From the NCBI GenBank assembly GCA_028673005.1, contig CM054112.1, forward strand, positions 23,487,624 through 23,551,623: a stretch of DNA of 64,000 nucleotides, given 5' to 3'. Positions within the stretch are counted from its first letter, which is position 1. Each line of letters opens with the position of its first letter. A model generated the notes under the pieces. That model searched no databases. It worked only from the letters and a program-made list of their open reading frames with translations, and was not told the DNA's origin. Below, piece by piece: positions 35,401 through 45,679 of this stretch. The DNA is from Tanypteryx hageni. Lineage: Eukaryota; Arthropoda; Insecta; Odonata; Petaluridae. A program made the translations under genes and the position numbers.

Positions 35401-35870
35401 CTAAATAATATAGATTAATTCTTTTTAGAATTTAACATTTGATATTTGACCTGTTAGTTATATTTTTAATCTCAAGTTATAAGTTCTTCAACATAGAATA
35501 TAAGAAAAAAGATACACATTTAGAATCTAGAGAAGGAAGCGCATGGATTAAAAGATCACAAGGGGGAATAATATGAGAAATATTGGAAAATACAGAGCAG
35601 AACGAAGAACGACCTACAACCGAACATTAATTAAGTTACTGTATCAAAACTTTAGCGTACAATTAAGTTTAAATTTAAGAATTTGCTTCAGCAAGTTTCA
35701 ATAGATAATTATCGGGCTCATCTTATGGCTAAAAACAAATTAAAAAATAATCACATAAGTAGAAAATATTGAAAAATTAAATATGTGTATTAAGTATCTC
35801 CAATAGGCATAAAAAGATAAACAGATGGCCATTTCGGCTAAAAGAAAACGTATTCAGTTCTTTTTCAGAA
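32470..35870. other. No gene recognised
   Basis: AT-rich, short ORFs only, no family motifs seen on either strand. Confidence 0.45.
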
Positions 35871-35879
35871 TCTAATTTC

Positions 35880-36940
35880 GGCTAATCACCACTGAAGATG
35901 GCTTTATTGTAACCGTAATTCGCATCTGATTATTTATAACCTTGTTATGGGTATTAATGATACCTAACGAATTCATTTTTCAATTTTTCTTATTCTAGAA
36001 ATTTTCCCTACACAAGGTTGATTAGAAAAACCAAAACGCGAGTAAAAGACTGAGGTTTTTCAGATAATTATGTATTCACTTGATTTTTATGATGGTTAAA
36101 ACGACATATTAAGGAATTGGATTGAACATTATGAGAGGAGATCATTCGAGAAATATTTTGAGAGAACCACTGATCATTAAATGTGAATCAATGAAGAATT
36201 TTTTGCATAAACTTTAGAAATATATGGTAAATTTAGAAAAGGATCACATTACGTGAAAGTGAGAAATGTGGAATAGAAGTTTGGAAAATGTGAGTGAGTA
36301 TTAGAAGGTGGCAATTAGATTTGACAGAGAAGTAAACCAAATGTAAAAACATCCGAAGAATTGAGATTTTAAGAGAACAACACCAATAGATTTAAATTTG
36401 AAACCATGTAATACTGGTCGGTCAGCAATTAAGGTAACCGCGACAAAATAAAATAGATTAGGAAAATCGTGGATTTCATCTGCAAATCAGCCGTCTTCAG
36501 TAACAGAATATAGATGCGTACAAATTAATGCCGGTTAAAAGAAAATGAGAAAGGAGAAAGTTGGATTCTCACAAGTTCGTAAGATGGGCATTGTCGTGAG
36601 AAGGCACAAAATGGCCGTGAGTGGAGATGACGAGCGGCGTTGAAGGATGATGGAGATAAATTGAAAATGCAATTCACAAAGTCGATAATTTTTTCTCCGA
36701 TTTAGAAATGAACATTAAGTTATTTTAGTGATACATATCCGTTTTCAGAAATAATATAAAATTGTAATTTTACTAATTTACTTATAGTTTGTAAGTTGTG
36801 AATCTCATCTTAATGCAGAAATCAAATTGAACGTTTTTTCCTATAATCATCGTTAAATCTACTAATTTATAATTTACTCTCGGCGAACCGCCACTGATGA
36901 CGGTTGTCTTGAAGTTGAAATGCGTACCTGGTTTACTAAA
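35880..36940. repeat. Three copies of a short CACTGAAGACGGCT-type motif
   Basis: CCACTGAAGATGGCT (35888, plus), TACTGAAGACGGCTG (about 36480-36505, minus) and CCACTGATGACGGTT followed by GAAATGCGTACC (36894, plus). A fourth copy is at 47260. Such phrases occur in Penelope-type terminal repeats; family assignment is inference. Confidence 0.45.
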
Positions 36941-36975
36941 CCATTTCAAGGTTGCTGGAGAGATATATTTTTTTC

Positions 36976-36977
<2 letters not shown>

Positions 36978-37052
<75 letters not shown>
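36978..37052. repeat. (TA)n microsatellite
   Basis: About 75 bases of alternating TA, the longest array in the window, with no RTE adjacent. Confidence 0.9.
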
Positions 37053-37058
<6 letters not shown>

Positions 37059-40000
37059 TGACAGAAAATAAAATAATAGTAATTTGAACTCGTTTAGCGC
37101 ATCGATTTATTGATAAGATAATGAACGAATTTTCATTTTAGATCAAATAAATGGGATTAATAGTAGAGATTATCTGTATCGAACTTGACTGTGAATCATG
37201 TGAATCAACCGCCGATTTTAGATAGAGTAAATTTTTCCGTACATCCCTTTGGAAAGAGAAATATACCAAAAAACATACTATTTTCCCAATATAGGCTAAT
37301 ACCTAGCATGAATACGTTTAAAATTGTCCTCGGAAGAAGGAGACGGTTCTTTGTTCACTGTAAATTATGGGTCACATTTTAGTCTCCTGTCGTGATCTTT
37401 CATTTTGGCCATTTCATAACTGGAAGCCTAACATTTTCCTACAAATCATTTACTTACGCGAAATGCTTCTGAGATATGTTCATAATGCACACAAAATTTG
37501 AATGTATGTACAATGGTATGTATTTCAATATATTCAACAAATGAAAAGGAAGTTTCATTCTAAAGTAATTATCATTCTCTGATTTGCTGCTTCGTACATG
37601 AAGTTCTATAGAATTTGGAATTGCTGCATTAATTTAAACCTCCAAATGAGTTTCCTGCGTTAACTAATGAGAGTGGAACTTGACTACTTTTCCTTCCGAA
37701 AACTAATGCTGAAAATTAAGTATTCAATGATGATGGAATTGAATAAATTGCAATATGAATTATTATACTAAATTAGAATTCTGCAATACAAGATAAGTAT
37801 AACGAATATTTCGAAATTGCTCTTCAGTAGTCTGAAATGCTTTGGAATATTTAAAATAAGATTTAAGTTAATGAAATTTTGCAAGTAAGACCTTCCATTT
37901 TTTACTTTGTCACTATTAAATTATAAACAGAAAGTTTACAAAGCCGAAATAATGAGCTAATACTGCGTAACGATACAGGGTGAGTGCACTTTAGAATTAA
38001 ACTCTGTGCGCTAAATAACCATCACGACCTCAAATATTACCATTATATATTATATAGAATAAGTGAATTCATCAAACAACAATGCGCATCACTATAAAAG
38101 TGGAAATTTCCAACATTTATTCTTGAAACATCCGTCTTTGCTCTTCAGTATGTATATAAATCTTCTTTGAAATACTTTCTAACCTGTTAAGATGTCTGCC
38201 ATCATTTTAATTCAAATCTTAACGGTTCATTTCAAAAAGTCAGTGATAATCAAGAATATTCAATATTCAAGCTATCCGAAGAATTTTTTGCGAAATTATC
38301 TTGCTAAAATGTACGTAATTCCGCACATTGTAGTTTAATGAAAATATAAGTAAGAATAGCCCCTTGTTATAAATTCAGATAAAATATAAAACATCTTTAT
38401 TTTCCGCTGCAGACGATGAAACGTAATATCTAAAATAATCTCAGAAAACTAGAGAATTTAAATTCTGAATTAATGGAATCTTGCGCAGTCAACAATGTAA
38501 CCCACCATGGCTTTTTGAAAAGATATCCTACCATCGCAAGTTTAAAAGAACTTATAAAATATCTGTAATAAAATAATTTTTTACTAAATGATATTTAGGT
38601 TTTTAAATGAACGCTAAATTTTACCCGTTCTCTGAGCCAAAATTAATACGAAACTTCTAACACGATTGTGTATTAAAAATTTGAAGTTCTTCTAAATTCC
38701 ATTGAATTCCTGAGCTCATGAAATTTTATAAGAAAACTGAAGACAACCACAGTTATTAATGAACGGAAAGGACCGATTGGTAAAATATGTAAAACGTCAT
38801 TTGAGGGGAAGTTTTTCCATTGTCTTTGAATCTTTATAGGAGAGTATAACTAAAGCAGTAACCAATCCAAAATATTAATGTGTGCGTCTTTACTATAAAA
38901 CGTTTTAATTATCCTCAAACTACGGCATCTTTGCAGAAAGCAAACAATTTTTTGCTCTCACTTTCTCTTCCCCCTATAACCGAATTCCTTGGCTATATCC
39001 ACATTTTCCTTAATCTTTTTACTGCATCATTTGGCATTCATGGACCTTCAAAATTATGCTTTGTATTTTATAACATCAGGAAAACAAAATATTGCAATGC
39101 TTTACCTTAGAAGATATGGCCACGGACTAAATTACTCCAAATTGATGGAGCGAATTGATCTTAAGCTCCAATGCAGACAGGCATAAGCTGTAAAGTTAAT
39201 TACTTCAGCTTCACAATAATAAGGCTACAAAAACCATTTATTTTAGGAACAATGTAATTATACTAAATCCCGAACTAGTTTCACTGTAAAATATTTGCAT
39301 GGATCAAACTAATCAGGCGATTTATTAATATAGCAATAAAAATGTTTACTACAGTTACATAAAATTCATACAAGCAGAAAATGCAATTTATCTCTAAAAA
39401 CACAGATGGGTGATTTTTAAAATTTATATTCTCGAAATACTGCGAAAGCCCAAATAGTAGCATAAATAAAAAGGCAGAAATGTGTAATATGTTATTACTA
39501 ATAAGATTTTATGTTTACATGGTACTAGTTTACATGAAAAACAGGTAGAATTTAAATAAAAATAAAATTATCTAATTGCGTTTTTTTACAATATTTATCA
39601 AATGCTACTTTTATGATACATTATTTCTTAACATGGAAGAACTCCTGTTTCAACCAAATTTCATAATTACTTTATGGATGGTTGACGCTTGAAACTTGAA
39701 AACTCTCAACTTCGGAAGATAAATGTTTACACTGATTGAGTACTTTTTAACTCAGTGCTATGGAAATTTTATAGTCGTGTGTTATTTTTCTTATATTATG
39801 CGCTCATTGGATACCAATTGTTTTAATTTTTCTGTAATGTATGGTTGTGTGTATATTATGTGTGATATTGTTTAAATTATTTTATTCTATTTCCTTGCCA
39901 CCAAGCTTATGGTCTTTTTGCAATGTTAACTAAACAAATAAATATAAACAGAAAATTATATTTTTTCAGACCATTTAGTTCAGTCCCAATATGTAATTTA

Positions 40001-40455
40001 GTAAATTCATAGCGGGCGGATAGACCGACTCAAACTTTGAGCCATAAGCACTTTCTAATATAAATTCTTTGATATAAGTGAGTCTTTGTAGCACATCGGC
40101 ATGCTTTTATATATCTAACGAGTTTATTCTGCGAAATACTTACTTCAATATAGTTTAAATAAAATTTTCTTCGTGGAGGTATTTTTATTAATTACTTCCA
40201 AAATTGAGTTACGTGAGTGATCCGAAAATAACTTCACTCGACTATAGCATGGTTAGAGCATTCCTCTTAATATAATTCACATGGTAAATTAAACTTTTGC
40301 CGTTCGCAAGGGCTACGTTCTTTGGAAACATCGCGAACGGTAAGAACTTGATTGAACGAGAAATAAGAGGTTAGGGACCGGGGTTAGCAGAACTAAGCCT
40401 TTTTTTAGATATCTTAATTTGTGACTAAAAATATCTAAAACAAATAACAGATGTC
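37053..40455. other. No gene recognised
   Basis: AT-rich. A LINE-like end (CTAAACAAATAAATATAAA near 39926) is possible but unsupported by coding. Confidence 0.4.
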
Positions 40456-40456
40456 G

Positions 40457-40600
40457 TTAACTCATTCATCATCCTCATGTGTAATCTGTCCATGATTATT
40501 CTTGGTTAAACCTGTTTTCCGTAATCTTCATATCCTGGTAGCTCTCTTCACCTTTCACGTCGCATATCGGCTGAAATCTTTTCCTACTTCTTTTTTCCTT
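40457..40600 (-). pseudogene. Scrambled RTE fragment, piece 1 (3' end, minus)
   Basis: Matches the RTE-B/C 3' end on the minus strand: tail-like CATCATCCTCATG, CTTGGTTAAACCTG, GGCTGAAATCTTTTCCTAC. The terminal hairpin is collapsed (only one GGACAG remains), as if deleted between the two GGAC copies that surround the loop. Confidence 0.65.
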
Positions 40601-40605
40601 ACTAA

Positions 40606-40711
40606 GAAAAATAGGAGAAATGCGAATGTTTTTACAAACTATAAGAAAGAGGAAAGAAAACTGGATCGGAGAGAGAGAGAATGACTATAGACGTTTTAGA
40701 AGGAAAACTGT
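40606..40711 (+). pseudogene. Scrambled RTE fragment, piece 2 (plus)
   Basis: Plus-strand match to the RTE C-terminal coding: AATAGGAGAAATGCGAATG, AGAAAGAGGAAAG…AACTGG, GAGAGAGAGAATGA, GTTTTAGAAGGAAAACTG, with an internal deletion. Confidence 0.65.
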
Positions 40712-40850
40712 ATTTCCTCGTTATTCTTCCTACCTGTCCATTTTATTTTTCGGATACTTCTAAAGCTTTCCACGTATTTTATATTATTTTTCCTTGGCGT
40801 CCACTATTCAGCTCCATACAAACTGATAATCCGTATATAATGATATCAAT
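40712..40850 (-). pseudogene. Scrambled RTE fragment, piece 3 (minus)
   Basis: Minus-strand match to the adjoining upstream RTE coding: CTGTCCATTTTAT, AAAGCTTTCCA, TTTTTCCTTGGCGTCCA (compare 52415-52500). Pieces 1-3 together cover consecutive parts of the element with the middle one inverted. Confidence 0.65.
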
Positions 40851-40859
40851 TTCTTGTGA

Positions 40860-43160
40860 TAAATTCCTTAAGAGCACTTGTCAGTAGGAGTTTATTTCAT
40901 TTGAAAGCGGCTTCTTCTTTCACTAGGACAGTCATTACTTTATCGGTACAATTTTCATTGTCATTATTTTAACATTGTTATTATCCAAATATAATATCAT
41001 TAATGCTATGTATACGCTTCTTTCTTTTCCTGTAACGCTTGAGACATAATTAGTTTGCAGATGGAAGTCAAACTGAAAGTTTGCACTGTAAACCGAATTA
41101 TTAGTGCAAATCTTCGAGAAAGTGTAATAGTTTAGAACCAATATATCAATATTAATATATGAATATATATTAATCAATATTAATATATGAAATTCAAAGA
41201 AGAATTGTTAATAAGAATGGTATTTTATGCGAGTACATCTGAAAAACATGCCTTTGAATAAATTAAACAAATTTTGGGGACTCTTATACCAGAGTGGAGG
41301 TATTTCCAATATAGTTCGCGATTCGCGAGCCTCCGAGTGTCACGTCACCAACGGCAAAGGTTTACTCTTAAAAGGCGTAAAGCGAAATTTATTGAATTAT
41401 TCCTTTTTCAATTGTGTAAAACAGCGTACTCTTTCTAGATACGTGACTTTATTCTCTGTTCGCGCTGTTTTTTTTGCTAATAGGTGCGTCTACTTATTTC
41501 AATTTTTCCAAAAATCGTATGCGCAACCTTTTCACATGACCGGCCGCATATTCAGTTGAAAATGCCCCGGCGTGCTCAATGTGAGTTTACAATAAAACTC
41601 ATTCAACAAGTTACGTGTTATTATAAAACTAAAATTCAATTCTGACAGTAATTTTAATCTTAAAACTTCGCCAGAAAATATTACGAGCTTGATTTTCAGT
41701 ATGGCAATAAAATTACCAAATGAAAACAATATCGCAGTTTCGTCAAACTTTTGCGGGCCTTTTCAGCGCGTCCCTGATCTAATGGTTTCTTCGATTCCTT
41801 CACCACTTGCGCACGCTGCTCCAGTTTTTATTCCATCGGTTTTTTGCAGTATATGCTCATGTAAAATTTTTATTTTTAAAAGTTCATCAATCTAAGGATT
41901 TTCTTTCGCAAATTGCCAAGCAAGTAATTCTTTGTGAGAAACGTAATTTGAAAAATATAACGTTGAAACTACAGTAGTGGCAAAAAATGTCTTCTGGGAT
42001 TATGGGTAGAGACCGGTGTTAGAAAACACGAACGCAATTAATTTTTTCGATCGTTTCGTCCAGACGCGTATACTTCAGAAACCTCCCCCACACATCACCT
42101 AGCGATGGCCTCGTATTGATCGGCGCTTTGTAAGTTCGAACTACCAATCGAATGGACGGTTACAGTTCGTAAAAGCACCTACCACTATGCTTTTGTCGAA
42201 TGGGAGAAGACTTCATAACGGTTATCGTCAATTTGACGAAACAATTCGAAGGGAAAGATCAAATAATAAAAAAATTGTGTTCCCGCCCTGCCTGATGAGA
42301 TAATAAATATATTTTTTGTTCCAAATAAAAATTAGCTGAATATGCCAGTAACAATAGATAAGACCACTAACTTTATAAATGAAAAACTTTATCAGGTTGT
42401 ATTTCTAATAATACGTCAATTATGATTTACCACATGGTAGAGAAACGTATGTGCAGGGAAAAATTACTTGGATTATCGAAGGTGACAGCAAAAGTTAAAT
42501 AATGATTGTTACAAATAAAAATTACAAATCACTCCATGCCATAAAATGAATATCCGAACTCGGATGGATAGCAGTCGTAAGAATAAACTACCAAGACAAC
42601 ATACCATCGCAGAGATTAATATTAGCACCACAAATTTTAACACGCTTTCAAAAATGCATATCGACCTCTGCAGGACAATGTATGTAAATTCGAGAAAAGA
42701 AAAATGTTTTAACGATAGTGTTGGAACGGCCTGTAATTGGTTATAAATTTAGCCATTTAGGTTTCTGTGATGAAAAAGGATGTTCGCATAATTGTTATGG
42801 ACTCACAGGAATGTTATAGGTTATTTTAGGTAAATGTTTCGCAGAGATTGATTATAATGCCGTACAATGATTTGTACGAGTCTTCATTACTGTCTGAAAG
42901 TATGTTAACTCCCCAGTTGATATATGCTTCCCATAGCTTATACAAGGAATGAGTACGTATCTTTTAAAATTGTCTATTCTTGATTATATTGAGTGAACGC
43001 ACGTACAGATATTTTAGAATTCATTAATTTGAATAATAGTGAAATAGATAATTTGACCAATGTTTTATTAAACTAAGCTCTTTGATGCGTGAAATGTACA
43101 AAAATTGAATCTACTCCTATGAGAAAAGTTTACTTGGGAAGGCTTGACATTGTGGAAAGA
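40860..43160. other. No gene recognised
   Basis: AT-rich. A small repeat CAATATTAATATATGA occurs twice near 41143-41190. No supported coding on either strand. Confidence 0.4.
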
Positions 43161-43164
43161 TTCC

Positions 43165-43525
43165 ATAATAGAAATAAAACAATTATTGTAATTTCCACTG
43201 AACAAGAATTTTATCTACCGGTTTCGCCTAATACAGCATCATCAAGTATGAAAGCATTGTCGAGGGTTGTATAAATATAGTAAATGGATGGAGGGAGGAG
43301 TGAAAGTAAGGGTAAAACGAATAATAGACAGGAGGTAGAATATAAGATCGGTAATGAGATAAATGGAATACAATAATTAAGTAGAAGTTACGAAGCAATA
43401 TGAAATTAATTTAATTAGTTGTGGATATCATTAATTTCGTTACCAGATGATGCTTTAATAGGCGAAACCTATCGATAAAATTCTTGTTCAGTTGAAGTTA
43501 GAATAATTGTTGTGTTTCTATTACA
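43165..43525. repeat. Penelope-type inverted repeat pair
   Basis: Arms of about 80 bases at 43165-43244 and 43446-43525 are inverted copies, sharing AACTGAACAAGAATTTTATC-type sequence, GGTTTCGCCTA and GCATCATC. Read in the other direction each arm gives GATGATGC…AGGCGAAACC, a hammerhead-like GATGA…GAAAC layout known from Penelope pseudo-LTRs. A spacer of about 200 bases separates them; no RT is present. Confidence 0.6.
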
Positions 43526-43794
43526 CCAATTAAGTCAAAATTGAGCTACAATCGTTGGCGATGTAAAAACGGGAATAAAATCTTTTATAGCCATGAATCA
43601 CTCCAATGAATATTGACTGAAAAAGGAAATATTACGTTAATTAAGTAATATTGAAATAAAAATGGTCTAGAATTATGAAAAAGAGTCGCCTTTGGATAAA
43701 AAAATTCCTGTAACCGAGTATGATATTACAACACAGTCAGTAAATTTCTTTTTGGAGGATCACCTGTTATAGGGTGGAATTTGTTATAAAATTC

Positions 43795-44115
43795 CTGAAC
43801 AGCTTATAAATGTGTAGATGGAGAATAATTCTGAAAATCGAATGTAAGGATAGAATAACAAGAAATTTTAAGATGATTAGGGGAGAATAGCTCGGTAAAT
43901 CAAATAGTTAGAAAGAAGGCGGCCTACTAGATCGGTTACATCCTGAGGAGAGACGAAAAATTGATGGAAAAATTGAGGGCAATAGAGAAAAATTAAAGAA
44001 AAGGTTTCAGCTGATAGACAAATTGAATAGAAAACAGGGGTGACAAGAAATGAAGAAGGTGGCGGAGGACACGTAGAACTCGTTTTTAACGCGGACCTGT
44101 CTGCTGACAGAAGAC
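43795..44115 (+). pseudogene. Decayed RTE 3' fragment
   Basis: Aligns with the RTE-B C-terminal coding and end: GAGAATAATTCTGAA…, GAAAGAAGGCGGCC, CATCCTGAGGAGAGA, AAAAGGTTTCAGCTGATAGA, then GCGGACCTGTC-TGCT-GACAG (hairpin stem intact, 44097-44110). Stops and indels are throughout. Confidence 0.7.
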
Positions 44116-44139
44116 TAATGGTGGCAATGGAAGAATATG

Positions 44140-44215
44140 AAAAGATAGCGTATTATATCGGGGGAAACCGATGGAAACACTATGATTAAGGGAAAATATT
44201 TGGGGAACCATGCCC
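44140..44215 (+). pseudogene. Displaced RTE internal fragment
   Basis: ATCGGGGGAAACCGATGGAA followed by AATATTTGGGGA resembles the IGGKPLEQ…KYLG coding of RTE-B (27829-27880), a part normally upstream of the piece at 43795-44115. It is probably a rearrangement. Confidence 0.4.
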
Positions 44216-44489
44216 AGATTAATATATTGTAGACGTCCTAAGTGATTTTAAAAAATAACAGGCTTGAGGAGAGCGCTATAGATATCATTTGATTAATTTT
44301 CTATGGCAGACGAAATTTAATTGAATTTTTTGTTCATTGCCAAATAGTGATGATACACCGGAATAAGACACTTTTCTCGTCACGTTGGGCGTTCTAGAAT
44401 TATTTCTTACACTATAAGTAATTGAACCACAGCTTGTTGCGATTATTGTTATTTTACTCGTTTTTTATTATTATTAGCCTACTTTACAG

Positions 44490-44720
44490 AATGGAAATAG
44501 GCTTATAGTTTCTTCGTTATCTGTCTGTCCGTTCTCCCTATTAACTTTTGAACCAATAGATCAATTTTCATAACGTGGTGAAAAAACTCTTGTTACTTAG
44601 GCCGAGCTCCCGAGGAAGGTTTTTGTTGCGAAGATTTAAAACCCCGGGTTTGATTCCAGGAACTATCCTTACAATTTATTTTGATTTACATGGGGAATCT
44701 GAAATCCATTGTGCAGGATA
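44490..44720 (+). repeat. Dispersed repeat with CTGTCTGTCCG phrase, copy 1
   Basis: Shares with 58620-58850 the order CTGTC-GTC-rich phrase, TTTTGAACC-like block, GGCCGAGCTCCCGAGGAA-like block, GTTTGATTCCAG-like block and ACATGGGGAATCTGAAAT-like block. GGGTTTGATTCC is close to a tRNA B box, so a SINE origin is possible. Confidence 0.45.
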
Positions 44721-45051
44721 ATTTTCTCTTGCACATGAAAGTATTTAAAAATTGGTATATCCGAGCGAAATTAATACTATTCTCTGAGAAAAGGAATAAA
44801 GATTTTAAGTTTTATCGTAGAATTTTGCTTATAGATCGTATTTCTTAGAATTTCGCAGTTTATATCAATCATTGCGATAGTGCTGCCATTGCAACGACAA
44901 TTGTTGAACTCGAATTTGGCATAGTCTAATGCATACACGCGTTATTTTTGCTGCACAAATACCCGTGAAAAATTTAGTTTTCCGTTTGACTGTATTGTAA
45001 TATTTCATAACGCTTAATGATGAAATTTGGGAACACAGAGGGCATTTTTTA

Positions 45052-45510
45052 TTATCCATTGGAAATTTTCATAATTGATGTTATCATTGATGTTGACTCT
45101 GGCTGTCGTAATGACAACTCCGGATGTCTACGCATGAATGCGTAATGCCACTTTTTATCTGTTATACCATTATCTTTGTTAAAATTACGAAGCAAATCAA
45201 TTCTGTCTGCAACGCCATACGCTAATTTCATGATGCCATTGATCGTAAATCCGAGCATCATCTCTTCTAACTTCAGGATGTGCTTCACGAGTTCATCTTC
45301 AGTTTCTTTGGAGAAGAAAGCACTCCTCCCAAAGTGTTTCATTGCCCCATTGGCATGCTTTTCATTTTCAGCGCGACGTTTAATTGTAGCTTTAGTCACA
45401 TTATAAACGCGGGCACTTTCGTTTAGCCTAAAGTCTCCATTTTTGTAAGCGGCCACGGCTCGGCTAAGGTTGTCTACATTCCACTTCCCATGTTTCCCTC
45501 TTGATGCCAT
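45052..45510 (-). CDS. psq-HTH/CENP-B-HTH protein of the pogo class, truncated but open
   Basis: Start placed at 45510 (MASRGKHGKW), where family similarity begins; the frame is open 165 bases further upstream. Residues about 8-50 (GKWNVDNLSRAVAAYKNGDF … ESARVYNVTKATIKRR) form a pipsqueak-type helix-turn-helix. Residues about 65-145 (FFSKETEDELVKHILKLEEM … KWHYAFMRRHPELSLRQPES) form the CENP-B-type helix-turn-helix. These two domains bind DNA in pogo/Tigger/jerky transposases. The frame stops at 152 residues, before any DDE catalytic region, and none was found nearby. An uninterrupted frame is unusual among the decayed TEs here. It may be a pogo remnant, a first exon, or a DNA-binding-only derivative. 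Confidence 0.6.
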   Translation of the reverse strand: MASRGKHGKWNVDNLSRAVAAYKNGDFRLNESARVYNVTKATIKRRAENEKHANGAMKHFGRSAFFSKETEDELVKHILKLEEMMLGFTINGIMKLAYGVADRIDLLRNFNKDNGITDKKWHYAFMRRHPELSLRQPESTSMITSIMKISNG

Positions 45511-45679
45511 GCTGAAATAACAATCACCACCTTTTATGTACATAGAATTAAAATTTTGAATAAAATGTAATCCCATTATCTTTGTAGTGATTATTAGTAT
45601 TTCTAAATTGGACCGGTTCAATTTAGGTATCTCTTCATGGTCCAAATTAGGATACAACGCCATATTGACTTGCACCGAC

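Noticed and set aside
36978..37052. (TA)n array as evidence of another RTE insertion
   Set aside because: No (ATG)n tail, terminal hairpin or RTE coding on either side.
39900..39960. LINE 3' end (CTAAACAAATAAATATAAA)
   Set aside because: No upstream RT remnant found; AT-rich chance is likely.
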